Below, piece by piece: positions 18,016-28,695 of a stretch of DNA of 64,000 bases; the first letter of the stretch is position 1; every line of letters starts with the position of its first letter. The notes beneath the pieces were generated by a model. That model made no database searches. It was not told the origin of the DNA and worked only from the letters and a program-made list of their open reading frames with translations. Made by a program: the position numbers and the translations under genes. This DNA is from Billgrantia azerbaijanica. GTDB lineage: Bacteria; Pseudomonadota; Gammaproteobacteria; Pseudomonadales; Halomonadaceae. Where the stretch lies: the NCBI GenBank assembly GCA_004551485.1, contig SBLD01000016.1, positions 20,279-84,278 on the forward strand, written 5' to 3'.

Positions 18016-19846
18016 GCGGCTCCTCCCGCTGTCGAATGCGCACGAGCCGCCGCCGGCGGCGCCAGGCCCGCAGCATCACCCCGAGCAGCACCACCAGCGC
18101 CGCCAACGCCCCCCACAGCCGTGGGTCGCGCCCGTGCGCAGCGAACCAGCGTGCCAGCAGAGGTTGCCAGGTCTCCCACTGGCCGCGGGCCAGGCGCGGC
18201 AGGCGATCGAGCAGGGCGATGAAACGCGCCATGCCCTCGGGCTCGGCCCCCGCCGCTTCCCGCCCCGGCACACGGTCCTCGTGGAAGCGCTCCACGGTGA
18301 GGCTGGGCTCCGCCTCGGCCAGGTCGATGGTGGTACTTCCTTCCGGAAACAGCAGCAGGCGCGGCAGGCGCAGCTCGCGGGAGCGCCCTTCCAGGGTCAC
18401 ATGGCCTCGCAGCAGCAGCGGCCGGGAGAGCGACTCGTCCAGCGCCGGCAGGCCGATGGCCCAGCGTCGGCTGCCCACGGCCTCGGCGTCCAGCCGCTGC
18501 CCCTGCAGCTCACCGTGCAGCTCGGTATTGCCACGGTGCAGGGCCGGATGCTCCGCCCGCAGCACCACCCGATTGGCCTCGGTGTCGTGCTCCGCCGCCA
18601 CGGCCGGCAGCACGTTGACCGGCTGGAGTCGCTGTCGGCGGAACCCCTGCCCTTCGGCGCGTACCGCCAACTGGGCCGAGCCCCTCAGCATGGGAGCCGG
18701 CAGCTCACCCACGAAACGATCGTGGCGGGGAGGGAGCGTTGCCGCCGACTGCACCGCCCCTTCCGCATCGCGCAGCTCCGCGCTGACCTGCAGGTGTGCC
18801 GGCCACTCGTCGGGGCCCAGCACGCGGCCCTCACGGGCCAGCCAAGCCTCCACCGGCACCTCGAAGCCGAGGTAGAGCGTGCCCGGCAGGCTGGCCGTCT
18901 GCAGGCTGAGCGGCGATACCAGGGTGATGCGGCTCTCCTCGCCCGCCTCGCCCTCGAGGCGCCATTGACCCGCCGCGGGCTCGGGGACGCGCACCAGGTC
19001 GTAGTGCTCCTCGCGACGCCAGCGCCCTCCTTCCGGCGGGTCCTCGGCCGTGTAGCGACGCCCGTCCGGCCCGATCAGCGCCGTCGGCGGCGCCCCTGGC
19101 TCGCGGAACAGCAGGGCATTGAACCCCTCGAGCCCAGGCTCGATGACGAAGCCGCCATCGCGCAGCGGCGCACGGTCGCTGGGGAAGATGCGGTCGACGA
19201 TGTCGAGGAAGGCACCGAGCAGGGCATCGGGCGTGGCCACGGGTGCCGAGAGGCCGCCAGTCCGCTGCGAGAGCTGTTCCACCAGCGCCAGGTCGGCGGC
19301 GTCGGAGAAGGCGATGGCATGCACCGTCACGTCCGACTCCGCCAGCTGCGGCGCCACGGCATCCAGCAGGGAACGGCGGGACGCGTCGTCGATGGCCGGC
19401 TTGGCGCCACGCCAGGGGGGCAGGTCGATCATGCCGTCGGTGATCAGCACCAGATGCCGCTGGCCCTCGCCCTCGGGCGCCGCCGCCTCGCGCACCGCTG
19501 CCTCGATGTCCGTGAAGGGCGCGCGCCCCTCGAGGCGTGGGGCCAGCGCCATGGCCTGGGCGCGCCAGCGGTCATCCACCGTCCCCAGCGGCAACGGGTT
19601 GGCCACGCGCTCGCCGAAGGTCCAGACACCGGCCCGCGTATTGCCCGGGAGAAGGGTCACCAGCAGCTCCAGGGCATCGGCTGCCAGCTGGTCGGGGTCG
19701 TGTTCGCGCATGCTGCCGGAGACGTCGATGATGACCCGTACCTCCTGCGGCGCCTCCTCGGCCAGCACCGGCGGGGCGACCGACAGCAGCAGCGAGCCGA
19801 ACAGCCCGGCCAGCCAGCAGCAACCGCTTCGCCATGCCCTGCCCAT
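18008..19846 (-). CDS. Exported, membrane-anchored von Willebrand factor A domain protein
   Basis: 612 residues: a signal peptide (about 1-29, ending VLAEE), a VWA domain (about 33-215) with an intact MIDAS motif DVSGSM and DSDA-like Asp residues in ITDGMIDLP and AFSDAAD, a long beta-rich periplasmic region (about 240-540), and a single membrane helix near residue 585 with a short Arg-rich cytoplasmic tail. This layout suggests a metal-dependent adhesion or scaffold protein anchored in the inner membrane and facing the periplasm. It lies between a small membrane protein gene (gap 9) and yafJ (overlap 8). I do not recognise a named family beyond VWA. Confidence 0.8.
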   Translation of the reverse strand: MGRAWRSGCCWLAGLFGSLLLSVAPPVLAEEAPQEVRVIIDVSGSMREHDPDQLAADALELLVTLLPGNTRAGVWTFGERVANPLPLGTVDDRWRAQAMALAPRLEGRAPFTDIEAAVREAAAPEGEGQRHLVLITDGMIDLPPWRGAKPAIDDASRRSLLDAVAPQLAESDVTVHAIAFSDAADLALVEQLSQRTGGLSAPVATPDALLGAFLDIVDRIFPSDRAPLRDGGFVIEPGLEGFNALLFREPGAPPTALIGPDGRRYTAEDPPEGGRWRREEHYDLVRVPEPAAGQWRLEGEAGEESRITLVSPLSLQTASLPGTLYLGFEVPVEAWLAREGRVLGPDEWPAHLQVSAELRDAEGAVQSAATLPPRHDRFVGELPAPMLRGSAQLAVRAEGQGFRRQRLQPVNVLPAVAAEHDTEANRVVLRAEHPALHRGNTELHGELQGQRLDAEAVGSRRWAIGLPALDESLSRPLLLRGHVTLEGRSRELRLPRLLLFPEGSTTIDLAEAEPSLTVERFHEDRVPGREAAGAEPEGMARFIALLDRLPRLARGQWETWQPLLARWFAAHGRDPRLWGALAALVVLLGVMLRAWRRRRRLVRIRQREEPHV

Positions 19847-19855
19847 GGTGGCTCC

Positions 19856-20296
19856 CTAGCCGATCACCGGCTCCCGACGCTGCCGCGATGTCGATGGGGC
19901 CGGTCCGTTGCCGCGCGGCGCGTCCTTGTCGCCGCGGGCTTGCTCCTCACCGTCGGGGCGGAATGCCCACCACTGCAGAAGACCGAGCGCCGCACCGAGG
20001 CCGGCACCGGCAGCCACCAGCAGCCCCGAGGAGAGCAGGCCACCGGCGTTGTTCTCCAGGAAGGCCACCCCGGCAACGACCACCGCCGGCGCCAGGCCGG
20101 TATAGAACTCGCCCTCCTCGACCAGGGGCAGGTGGAAGCGCATGGGAATCCACATCACTCCCGCCACGGCCCAGGTGATCGGCAAGCGCACCAAGCGTGG
20201 CAGGAAGGCCAGGCCCAGGTATCCTGTCAGCAGCACGACCAGCGACAAACCCAGATAGGTCAGCCATAGTAGGGTCATCGAATCCGACGTCAGCAT
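19856..20296 (-). CDS. Hypothetical inner-membrane protein, first gene of the VWA-yafJ operon
   Basis: A 146-residue protein with about three or four hydrophobic segments: residues 8-30, 40-55, 68-85 and 92-110. A polar tail of about 35 residues, rich in Arg, Gly and Pro, follows. ATG 20296 has AGAGG five bases upstream and is preferred over a GTG seven codons earlier. It is nine bases upstream of the VWA protein gene and likely functions with it. No family is recognised. Confidence 0.65.
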   Translation of the reverse strand: MLTSDSMTLLWLTYLGLSLVVLLTGYLGLAFLPRLVRLPITWAVAGVMWIPMRFHLPLVEEGEFYTGLAPAVVVAGVAFLENNAGGLLSSGLLVAAGAGLGAALGLLQWWAFRPDGEEQARGDKDAPRGNGPAPSTSRQRREPVIG

Positions 20297-20390
20297 CGAC
20301 ACCTCTCGCAGCGTCACGGCACGCCCTCGGGCGCTGCCGTGCAGTATGGAAATCGCTAATACTCAGTTCCAGTATGGTACACCTACCATC

Positions 20391-22484
20391 ATGAAAGCAC
20401 AGCCGACGCGTCAACTTGATGCCAACACCCCCGTTGCCCGCTTCCGCCGCGCCGACGATCCCGAGTGGCACTGGCTGGAGAACCGGGACGACCCCGAGGT
20501 CACGGCCTTCCTGGAGGCCGCCAACCGCGAGTCGTCGACCTGGTTCGCCCCGCTGGAGGGGCTGGTGGAGCGGCTCTACCACGGCCACCTGGCCCGCCGC
20601 GAGCTGGCCGTGGACGGCCTGCGCACACCGCTCGATCACTACACCTACTGGAGCGAGACGGCCGCGGACGCCGACTATCCGGTGTGGTGGCGCCATCCCA
20701 ACGGCCAGCCGCGGGCGCCCGAGTGCTTTCTGGACCTCCAGGCCCGGGCGGCGGCCCACGACTTCCTCGAGATCGGCGACATGGCCCTGTCGCCGGACGA
20801 GCGGTGGCTCGCCTGGACGGAAGATACCCGCGGCGACGAGACCTTCACGCTCTACCTGCAGGCGCTGCCCGATGGCGAGCCCCGGGCGCTGCTCCACGAG
20901 ATCGGACCGGAGCTGACCTGGGCCGAGGACAACGCCACCCTGCTGTTCACTCGCTACGATCCCACCCAGCGCCCCGACAGCGTGTGGTGGCTGCCGCTGG
21001 AGGCGGGACACCCCGGCGAACCGGCGCTGGTGCTGCGCGAGGAGGATCCCGAGTTCTGGCTGGGCCTGGGCAAGACGCGCTCCCGGGCCTGGCTGGTGCT
21101 CGAGAGCGCCTCCAAGGACACCAGCGAGTGTCATCTGGTACCCGCCCGGAAGCCGGCCACCCCGCCCCGCTGCTTCCGGGCACGGGAGAGCGGCGTGGAG
21201 TATTCGCTGGACCATCGCCCGGGACACTTCTACGTGCTGCACAACCGCCAGGCCACCCACTTCCGCCTCGACGTGGTGGATGAAGGGGCTGACACCTCGG
21301 TGGGCGAGCCTGACTGGCAGCCGCTGATCGCCCACCGCGACGAGGCAACGCTGGAGGGCGTCGACGCCTTCGCCTGGGGGCTGGTGGCCACCGAGCGCGA
21401 CCATCAGGAGGCGCAGGTCCACCTGCGCGTGCTCGAACTGGACGCCACGCATGCCATCACCCGCGACGAGCGCTTGCCGCTGCCGGAGACGCCCTGCAGC
21501 CTGGCCCTGGGCGACGCGCCCCACTTCGACACCCGCCGCCTGCGGCTGCGCGAGGAGTCCTTCACCCTGCCGGTGACCTGGGTGGAGCACGACCTGGACA
21601 GCGGCGAGCGCCACCGGCTCAAGCAGCAACCGATCCACGGCGACCTCGCCCCCGAGCAGCTCAGCTGCGAGCGGCTGTGGGCGACGGCCCACGATGGCGA
21701 ACGCATCCCCGTCTCGGTGGTGATGCGCAGCGATCTGGTCGGCCATCCCCTGCCTACCCTGCTCTACGGCTACGGCGCCTACGGCGAGGTACTCGACCCC
21801 TGGTTCTCGGTGGCGCGCCTCGAACTGCTCTCCCGCGGCGTGGCCTTTGCGGTGGCCCACGTGCGCGGCGGCGGCGACCGCGGCGAGCCCTGGTACCTGG
21901 CCGGCAAGCTCGAGCACAAGGAGAACAGCTTCCGAGACTTCCTCGCCGCCCGGGACGCTCTGGTCGCCGAGGGCATCAGCGACCGTGACCGGATCGCCGC
22001 CTACGGGGCCAGCGCCGGCGGCCTGCTGGTCGGCGCCAGCCTCAACCTGGCCCCCGATGCCTTCTGCGCCGCGGTGCTCGACGTGCCCTTCGTCGACGTG
22101 CTGCGCACCATGGAGAATCCCGACCTGCCGCTCACCACCGCGGAGTACACCGAGTGGGGCAATCCCAGTGAGCCCGACGCCCGCCGACGCATCCGGGCCT
22201 ACTCGCCGCTGGACAACCTGACCGCCCAGCCCTGGCCCGCGGTCTTCCTGCAGGGCAGTTGGCACGATACCCGCGTGCCCTACTGGGAGCCCGCCAAGCT
22301 CTATGCCCGGCTCACCGAGATGGGCAGTGCCCGCGGCCCAACGGAGCGCCGCCCGATCCTGCTGCGCACCGACATGGCCGCCGGCCACGGCGGCGCCTCG
22401 GGGCGCTTCAAGGCGTGGCACGACAACGCCCGCCAGGACGCCTTCCTGCTCTGGGCCCTGGGGGTGGAGCACCGCGATGGTTAA
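20391..22484 (+). CDS. ptrB: Oligopeptidase B (S9A prolyl oligopeptidase family)
   Basis: Cytoplasmic serine peptidase cutting short peptides after Arg or Lys. The 697-residue protein has an N-terminal beta-propeller domain (about 80-400) and a C-terminal alpha/beta-hydrolase domain. The nucleophile is the Ser of YGASAGGLL (about residue 545). The Asp is in HDTRVPYWEP and the His in DMAAGHGG near the end. The ATG at 20391 starts the conserved region; an upstream in-frame ATG at 20346 would add 15 residues. Its upstream region holds two copies of CAGTATGG (20342 and 20370). Confidence 0.94.
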   Translation: MKAQPTRQLDANTPVARFRRADDPEWHWLENRDDPEVTAFLEAANRESSTWFAPLEGLVERLYHGHLARRELAVDGLRTPLDHYTYWSETAADADYPVWWRHPNGQPRAPECFLDLQARAAAHDFLEIGDMALSPDERWLAWTEDTRGDETFTLYLQALPDGEPRALLHEIGPELTWAEDNATLLFTRYDPTQRPDSVWWLPLEAGHPGEPALVLREEDPEFWLGLGKTRSRAWLVLESASKDTSECHLVPARKPATPPRCFRARESGVEYSLDHRPGHFYVLHNRQATHFRLDVVDEGADTSVGEPDWQPLIAHRDEATLEGVDAFAWGLVATERDHQEAQVHLRVLELDATHAITRDERLPLPETPCSLALGDAPHFDTRRLRLREESFTLPVTWVEHDLDSGERHRLKQQPIHGDLAPEQLSCERLWATAHDGERIPVSVVMRSDLVGHPLPTLLYGYGAYGEVLDPWFSVARLELLSRGVAFAVAHVRGGGDRGEPWYLAGKLEHKENSFRDFLAARDALVAEGISDRDRIAAYGASAGGLLVGASLNLAPDAFCAAVLDVPFVDVLRTMENPDLPLTTAEYTEWGNPSEPDARRRIRAYSPLDNLTAQPWPAVFLQGSWHDTRVPYWEPAKLYARLTEMGSARGPTERRPILLRTDMAAGHGGASGRFKAWHDNARQDAFLLWALGVEHRDG

Positions 22485-22499
22485 GCGCGGGAATAAAGA

Positions 22500-22523
22500 C
22501 AGCCCCGGCCAGAGCCGGGGCTG
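22500..22523. terminator. Hairpin between ptrB and the repeat-rich protein gene (convergent)
   Basis: A 10-bp perfect stem CAGCCCCGGC/GCCGGGGCTG with loop CAGA lies between two converging genes. The minus-strand side continues TGTCTTTATT, a modest T-tract, so it likely terminates the repeat-protein transcript and may act both ways. Confidence 0.6.
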
Positions 22524-22547
22524 AGTACAACGCCTGGTTGCCGGAAC

Positions 22548-23390
22548 TCAGGTGCCGCCGCCGGCGCCACCTCCGGCACCCCCGCCGGCGCCACCACCGG
22601 CACCGCCGCCAGAACCACCTGAGCCACCGCCGCCGGAACCACCTGAGCCACCGCCGCCGGAACCACCGGAGCCACCACCGCCGGAACCACCGGAGCCACC
22701 ACCGCCGGAACCACCGGCACCACCGCCGCCGGCACCGCCACCGCCATCACCGCCACCGGTTCCGTGGTCGTCGTCGATGAAGTCGTCGTCGCCAGTGCCG
22801 TCGTCGTCGCCGCTGCCATCGTCGTCGCCGCTGCCATCGTCGTCGCCGCTGCCATCGTCGTCGCCAGTGCCGTCGTCGTCGCCGCTGCCATCGTCGTCGC
22901 CGCTGCCATCGTCGTCGCCGCTGCCATCGTCGTCGCCGCTGCCATCGTCGTCGGTGCCGTCGTCGTCGCCGCTGCCGTCGTCGTCGCCGCTGCCGTCGTC
23001 TTCGCCGCTGCCATCGTCGTCGCCGCTGCCGTCGTCATCGCCGCTGCCGTCGTCGTCCGGCTCCTGTTCGACGACGGGAACCAGACCGCCACCTTCACCG
23101 CCATCGCCAACGCCATTGGCCGTGCCGCCGGCACCGCCCGCACCGGGTGGCTCGAGCAGCAGCAGTTGGTCCAGCTCGCCACGCTCCGCCAGCCACTCGA
23201 TCAACAGGGTGATCTCTGCCCGATTCAGGACGGCCCCGTTGTTCATCAGGTCATCGAACAGCAGCGCCATCTCGTCATCACTGAGCGGGTCGCTCCCCCA
23301 GACCGACTGCGAGGTCGACTGCGCCCAGGCCGCCGACGACGCCATCGCCCCAATGGCCACCGCCAACGCCAGCTTCTTGAAACCTTTCAT
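22548..23390 (-). CDS. Secreted low-complexity protein with Asp-Gly-Ser and Gly-Ser repeats
   Basis: 280 residues. A signal peptide (about 1-23, ending AWA) precedes a folded-looking segment of about 65 residues that includes SDDEMALLFDDLMNNG and AEITLLIEWLAERG. Then comes an array of about 15 six-residue units of DDDGSG type (some DDDGTG, one EDDGSG, one short). The C terminus is a glycine domain with repeats of GGSGGGGS and GGGA, ending GGGT. The Asp array resembles calcium-binding acidic repeats, but no exact EF-hand, RTX or thrombospondin-3 consensus is met. It may be a secreted or surface polyanion. A Gly-rich tail with no anchor is unusual. I do not recognise the family. Confidence 0.75.
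   Translation of the reverse strand: MKGFKKLALAVAIGAMASSAAWAQSTSQSVWGSDPLSDDEMALLFDDLMNNGAVLNRAEITLLIEWLAERGELDQLLLLEPPGAGGAGGTANGVGDGGEGGGLVPVVEQEPDDDGSGDDDGSGDDDGSGEDDGSGDDDGSGDDDGTDDDGSGDDDGSGDDDGSGDDDGSGDDDGTGDDDGSGDDDGSGDDDGSGDDDGTGDDDFIDDDHGTGGGDGGGGAGGGGAGGSGGGGSGGSGGGGSGGSGGGGSGGSGGGGSGGSGGGAGGGAGGGAGGGAGGGT
22553..23055. repeat. In-gene tandem repeats: 18-bp units (Asp-Gly-Ser) and about 24-bp units (Gly-Ser)
   Basis: From about 22775 to 23055 near-identical 18-bp units coding for DDDGSG follow one another on the minus strand, with third-base drift limited mainly to GAC/GAT and GGC. From about 22553 to 22760 a GC-rich array codes for GGSGGGGS and GGGA. All unit lengths are multiples of three, so slippage would change protein length without shifting frame. 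Confidence 0.8.
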
Positions 23391-23536
23391 AACGGAGTCC
23401 CCTTTGCCCGCTTGTGTCCGTCCGACCGTTCCCAGCGCAAACTTTTCCAACATTTTGTTACAGTGCAACACCAAGCATTGCAACGGAGCGGCACCCGCAC
23501 CATGGCACAAGAGGGTGAATCGGGGGATGAAAAACG

Positions 23537-23986
23537 TCAGTCTTCGAGTGGCAGGATGGCAATGATGTGGTCTTCAAGCGCCTCATCGGACACCGCGTCA
23601 CGGGAAATGGCGAAGCTGCGCACGCTGATGCCCTTGCGGTGCACCCGCTCGGGGTCGCCGCAAAGCAGCGGGTGCCAGCGCGCCAGCTTGCGCCCCTCGG
23701 CCAAGCGCCGATAAGCACAGGAGTGGGGCAGCCAGCGGAACTCGCCGACGCGCTCGGGGGTGAGCCGGGTGCAGTCCGGCACCCGGGCGAAGCGATTCTC
23801 GTAGTCGCTGCAGCGACAGCTGTGGACGTCCAGCAACTCACAGGCCACGCCGAGCACCGCGAGTTCACCGGTGTCGTCATCCTGGAACTTGAGCAGGCAG
23901 CACTGGCCGCAGCCGTCGCACAGCGCCTCCCACTCCTCCTCGGTCAACTCGTCGAGGCGGTAGCGCTCCCAGAAGCGTTCTCGCAT
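23537..23986 (-). CDS. ycgN: YcgN/YkgJ-type cysteine-cluster protein (UPF0260)
   Basis: 149-residue cytoplasmic protein with the N-terminal CDGCGQCC motif (about residues 21-28) and further cysteines in CRCSDYENR, PDCTRLTP and HSCAYRRL, giving a probable zinc or iron-sulfur site. This matches E. coli YcgN, whose function is unknown. The ATG at 23986 has GAAGGA six bases upstream. In many gammaproteobacteria ycgN, ycgL and rnd are adjacent as here, all on one strand, which supports the assignment. Confidence 0.9.
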   Translation of the reverse strand: MRERFWERYRLDELTEEEWEALCDGCGQCCLLKFQDDDTGELAVLGVACELLDVHSCRCSDYENRFARVPDCTRLTPERVGEFRWLPHSCAYRRLAEGRKLARWHPLLCGDPERVHRKGISVRSFAISRDAVSDEALEDHIIAILPLED

Positions 23987-24020
23987 GGTGCATCCTTCGC
24001 CCGATGACGGGCGGCATGTT

Positions 24021-24317
24021 TCAGTAGCGCGCTTCGGTGGGGGTGCGATACAGATCGAGCATATATTCCTCCTTGGCGGGAGGCATCTGCAGATAATAGC
24101 CCTTGTCGCGAATCGCTGCCATGACATCGGCGGCCCGCGCGCGGGCCAGACGCTTGTCGGCGGTCAGCAGCAGGGGCATCGCGGACACCGGCTCGCCGAA
24201 CTGTTCCAGCAACGCCTCGGGCACGTCGGCCAGGCCGTTGCGTTTCTCCACGTAGAGGTACATCTCATCCTTGCGAGAACTCTTGAAGATCTCGCACAGC
24301 AGCTTGTCATCGGTCAT
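24021..24317 (-). CDS. ycgL: YcgL domain-containing protein
   Basis: 98-residue small protein of the YcgL family. It has the N-terminal CEIFKSSRKDEMYLYV segment, GYYLQMPP in the C-terminal half, and the expected length. Its start codon overlaps the rnd stop as ATGA, so it is translated with ribonuclease D. Function is not established; the conserved link with rnd suggests a role in RNA processing, but this is inference. Confidence 0.9.
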   Translation of the reverse strand: MTDDKLLCEIFKSSRKDEMYLYVEKRNGLADVPEALLEQFGEPVSAMPLLLTADKRLARARAADVMAAIRDKGYYLQMPPAKEEYMLDLYRTPTEARY

Positions 24318-25444
24318 CGGTCATTCACCTCGGCAAGGGCTCGGGTCAGGGCGGCGGCCAGGCGCTCGCCGCGCCAGCCCGTCGGCAGGGGGAGGGCCTG
24401 GCCCTCGAGATCGGCGGTTACCAGGGCCTCCAGGTCGCGGCGGCGCAGCAGTACTTCGGGGGCCAGGCCGAGCCGTTCGGCTTCGGCGCTGACCACGCGC
24501 TTGAGCGCCTTCAGGCGCTGCTTGAAGGCCGGCGCCATGGGCGACGGCAGCGCGGCCGGCAGCGCCTCGGGGGCGCGCTGGCGCGCCTCCTCGACCAGGG
24601 CCAGCAGGGTGTCGCCGTCACGCTTGATGAGGCTCGGCTTGATGTCGTCCACCTCGGCGAGCTGGTAGCGGTTCGCCGGCAGGCGTTCAGCGATGCCGTA
24701 GAGCACCCGGTCGTTGACCAGCCAGCCACGCGGCAGGTTGCGCCGCCGGGCCTCCCCTTCCCGCCAGGTGGTCAGCAGGCGATACGCCTCGATGCCCCGC
24801 GGCGCCAGGCGCCACAGCTGGCGGTGGCGGCGATACCACTGCCCATCGGCCTCGTCGCTGCGCAGGGCCTGGGCCACCAGCTCCTGGCAATCCTCGAGCA
24901 GCCACGCCAGGCGTCCCAGCCGCTCGAGCGCCTCCCGCTGGTGTTCCCACACCTGCAGCAGGAAGATCACGTCCAGGGCGGCATACAGGCGCTGCGAGTC
25001 GGAAAGCGGGCGGGCCAGCCAGTCCGAGCGGGTCTCGTCCTTGGGCAGGCTCTCGCCGGTCCAGTGCTCGACCAGCCGCTGGTAGCCCATGGCCGGGTCC
25101 TCGCCGAGCAGCGCCTGGGCCACCTGAGTATCCACCAGCGGGGCCACCGGCACGCCGGCCCAGCGCGCCAGGACCTCGAGATCCTCGCTCGAGGCGTGCA
25201 GCAGCTTGAGCGGGCCCTCGGCAAGCAGGCGGCGCAAGGCCTCGCTGCAGTCGACGGCGAGCGGGTCGATCAGGTAGGCCGGGCCGCCGGCGGAGAACTG
25301 GATCAGCGCCGGCACCGGGTGAAAGGTCTTCTCGCGGAAGAACTCCGTGTCCACGGCAAGCACCTCGGCCTCGGCCATAGCGTCACAGGCGGCATCGAGC
25401 GCCTCGGGGGTGTCGATCCAGCGAATCTCGGGGGTCAGGGTCAT
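24314..25444 (-). CDS. rnd: Ribonuclease D
   Basis: 3'-to-5' exoribonuclease that trims tRNA and small RNA precursors. The 376-residue protein has a DEDDy nuclease domain: Asp and Glu in AVDTEFFREKTF (near residue 33), Asp in HASSEDLEVL, and the Tyr-Asp pair in SQRLYAALDVIFLL (near residue 175). An HRDC domain follows (about 210-290), then a C-terminal helical domain. Length matches E. coli RNase D (375). It is followed by ycgL in an ATGA overlap and lies 35 bases downstream of recR. Confidence 0.94.
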   Translation of the reverse strand: MTLTPEIRWIDTPEALDAACDAMAEAEVLAVDTEFFREKTFHPVPALIQFSAGGPAYLIDPLAVDCSEALRRLLAEGPLKLLHASSEDLEVLARWAGVPVAPLVDTQVAQALLGEDPAMGYQRLVEHWTGESLPKDETRSDWLARPLSDSQRLYAALDVIFLLQVWEHQREALERLGRLAWLLEDCQELVAQALRSDEADGQWYRRHRQLWRLAPRGIEAYRLLTTWREGEARRRNLPRGWLVNDRVLYGIAERLPANRYQLAEVDDIKPSLIKRDGDTLLALVEEARQRAPEALPAALPSPMAPAFKQRLKALKRVVSAEAERLGLAPEVLLRRRDLEALVTADLEGQALPLPTGWRGERLAAALTRALAEVNDR

Positions 25445-25479
25445 GCGCGCATCCGGCAGGGGTCAGTGGAACAAGGGCA

Positions 25480-26085
25480 TCATTCGCCGCGAAACGGCAG
25501 GCGGCCGTTGAAGGCACGGCTCAGGGTACCGCCGTCGACGTATTCGAGCTCGCCACCCATCGGCACGCCGTAGGCGAGCCGCGACAGGCGCACGCCATGG
25601 GGGCCAAGCTGGGCGGCGATGTAGTGGGCGGTGGCCTCGCCCTCCACGGTGGGGTTGGTGGCCAGGATCACCTCCTCGATGCCGCCTTCGGCCACGCGTG
25701 CCTCGAGCTGGTCGAGGCCGATGTCCTCGGGACCGATGCCGTCCAGCGGCGAGAGGTGGCCGTGCAGCACGAAGTAGCGGCCGCGGTAGCCGCCCGCCTC
25801 CTCGATGGCCAGCTGGTCGGCCGGCGACTCCACCACGCACAGCACGCTGTCGTCGCGCCGGGCGCTCTCGCACAGCGTGCACAGCCGCGCCTCGGTGAGG
25901 GTGCGGCAGCGTTCGCAGTAACCGACCTGCTCGAGGGCCACGCCGAGCACCTCGACCAGGCGCCGGCCGCCGTCGCGGTCGCGCTCGAGCAGGTGCATGG
26001 CCATGCGCTGGGCGGTCTTGGGCCCGACGCCGGGCAGCACCCGCAGCGCCTCCATCAGTTTCTCGACGAGGGGGGAAAAGCTCAT
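25480..26085 (-). CDS. recR: Recombination mediator RecR
   Basis: RecFOR pathway protein that helps load RecA at gaps. The 201-residue length matches the family. It has an N-terminal helix-hairpin-helix ([16 protein letters not shown]), a four-cysteine zinc finger ([16 protein letters not shown]) and a Toprim domain ([13 protein letters not shown]). ATG 26085 begins the conserved [15 protein letters not shown]. It follows dnaX and ybaB on the minus strand, the common dnaX-ybaB-recR order. Confidence 0.96.
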   Translation of the reverse strand: MSFSPLVEKLMEALRVLPGVGPKTAQRMAMHLLERDRDGGRRLVEVLGVALEQVGYCERCRTLTEARLCTLCESARRDDSVLCVVESPADQLAIEEAGGYRGRYFVLHGHLSPLDGIGPEDIGLDQLEARVAEGGIEEVILATNPTVEGEATAHYIAAQLGPHGVRLSRLAYGVPMGGELEYVDGGTLSRAFNGRLPFRGE

Positions 26086-26146
26086 AGATAGTCTCTGGCT
26101 GGCTCGTACTGCAACTCGAGGCCGAGCGCAGCCGGTTTCAGTCGAG

Positions 26147-26473
26147 TCAGAAAGGCATCTTGAAGCCCGGCGGCAAGTTAAGCCCCGCCGTCGCCTCTTC
26201 CATCTTCGCCTTGGTGTTGGCCTCGACCTTGCGCACGGCATCGTTGACCGCGGCGGCCAGCAGGTCCTCGAGCAGCTCCTTGTCCTCCTCCATGACGCTG
26301 GGGTCGATGTCGACCTTGCTGACGTCATGGCGTCCGTTCATGGTCACCTTGACCATGCCGGCGCCGGCCTCGCCCGTCACCTCGGCCTTGGCGACCTCTT
26401 CCTGGGCGCGCTGCATCTTCTCCTGCATCTCCTGGGCCTGCTTCATCAGGTTACCCATGCCACCCTTCATCAT
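26147..26473 (-). CDS. ybaB: YbaB/EbfC nucleoid-associated protein
   Basis: 108-residue DNA-binding protein of the YbaB/EbfC family, homodimeric and nucleoid-associated. Typical features are an N-terminal [17 protein letters not shown], an amphipathic helix, the [17 protein letters not shown] beta strands, and a C-terminal LPPGFKMPF. It lies 47 bases downstream of dnaX and 61 bases upstream of recR. Confidence 0.96.
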   Translation of the reverse strand: MMKGGMGNLMKQAQEMQEKMQRAQEEVAKAEVTGEAGAGMVKVTMNGRHDVSKVDIDPSVMEEDKELLEDLLAAAVNDAVRKVEANTKAKMEEATAGLNLPPGFKMPF

Positions 26474-26520
26474 GGTGGAAGTCCTCTCGCTGGTTGTGGA
26501 TTACGCGTAGTCGTCTCGCC

Positions 26521-28530
<2,010 letters not shown>

Positions 28531-28595
28531 GCAGCGCGGAATCCTTGCAACGTGGGGTGACGGGCACGACGCCCGATGTCTGACGATAACCTGCC

Positions 28596-28624
28596 ATTCT
28601 AGCGACTGGGGGCGACGGCGGAAA
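28596..28624 (-). promoter_or_regulatory. Possible promoter of dnaX
   Basis: On the minus strand TTTCCG and TAGAAT are separated by 17 bases, ending 65 bases before the dnaX start. The -10 is good and the -35 poor. Confidence 0.4.
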
Positions 28625-28695
28625 GCGAGGCTGAAACGACACCTGGTTCGATGTACAGTATTCGCTTTCCCCTTGCGATCCTTCCGGAGGCACGC

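Noticed and set aside
20342-20377. Direct repeat CAGTATGG, 28 bp apart, upstream of ptrB
   Set aside because: Eight bases with non-helical spacing and no clear promoter relation; chance is likely in this AT-richer gap.
19947-22472. A minus-strand open frame of 841 codons over ptrB
   Set aside because: ptrB on the plus strand has complete S9 catalytic motifs; the antisense frame has none.
22553-23055. CRISPR array
   Set aside because: The repeats are contiguous 18-bp and 24-bp coding units with no unique spacers.
22554-23565. Plus-strand Pro/Ser open frame opposite the repeat protein
   Set aside because: It is the antisense image of the Gly/Asp repeats and lacks a signal peptide or ribosome site.
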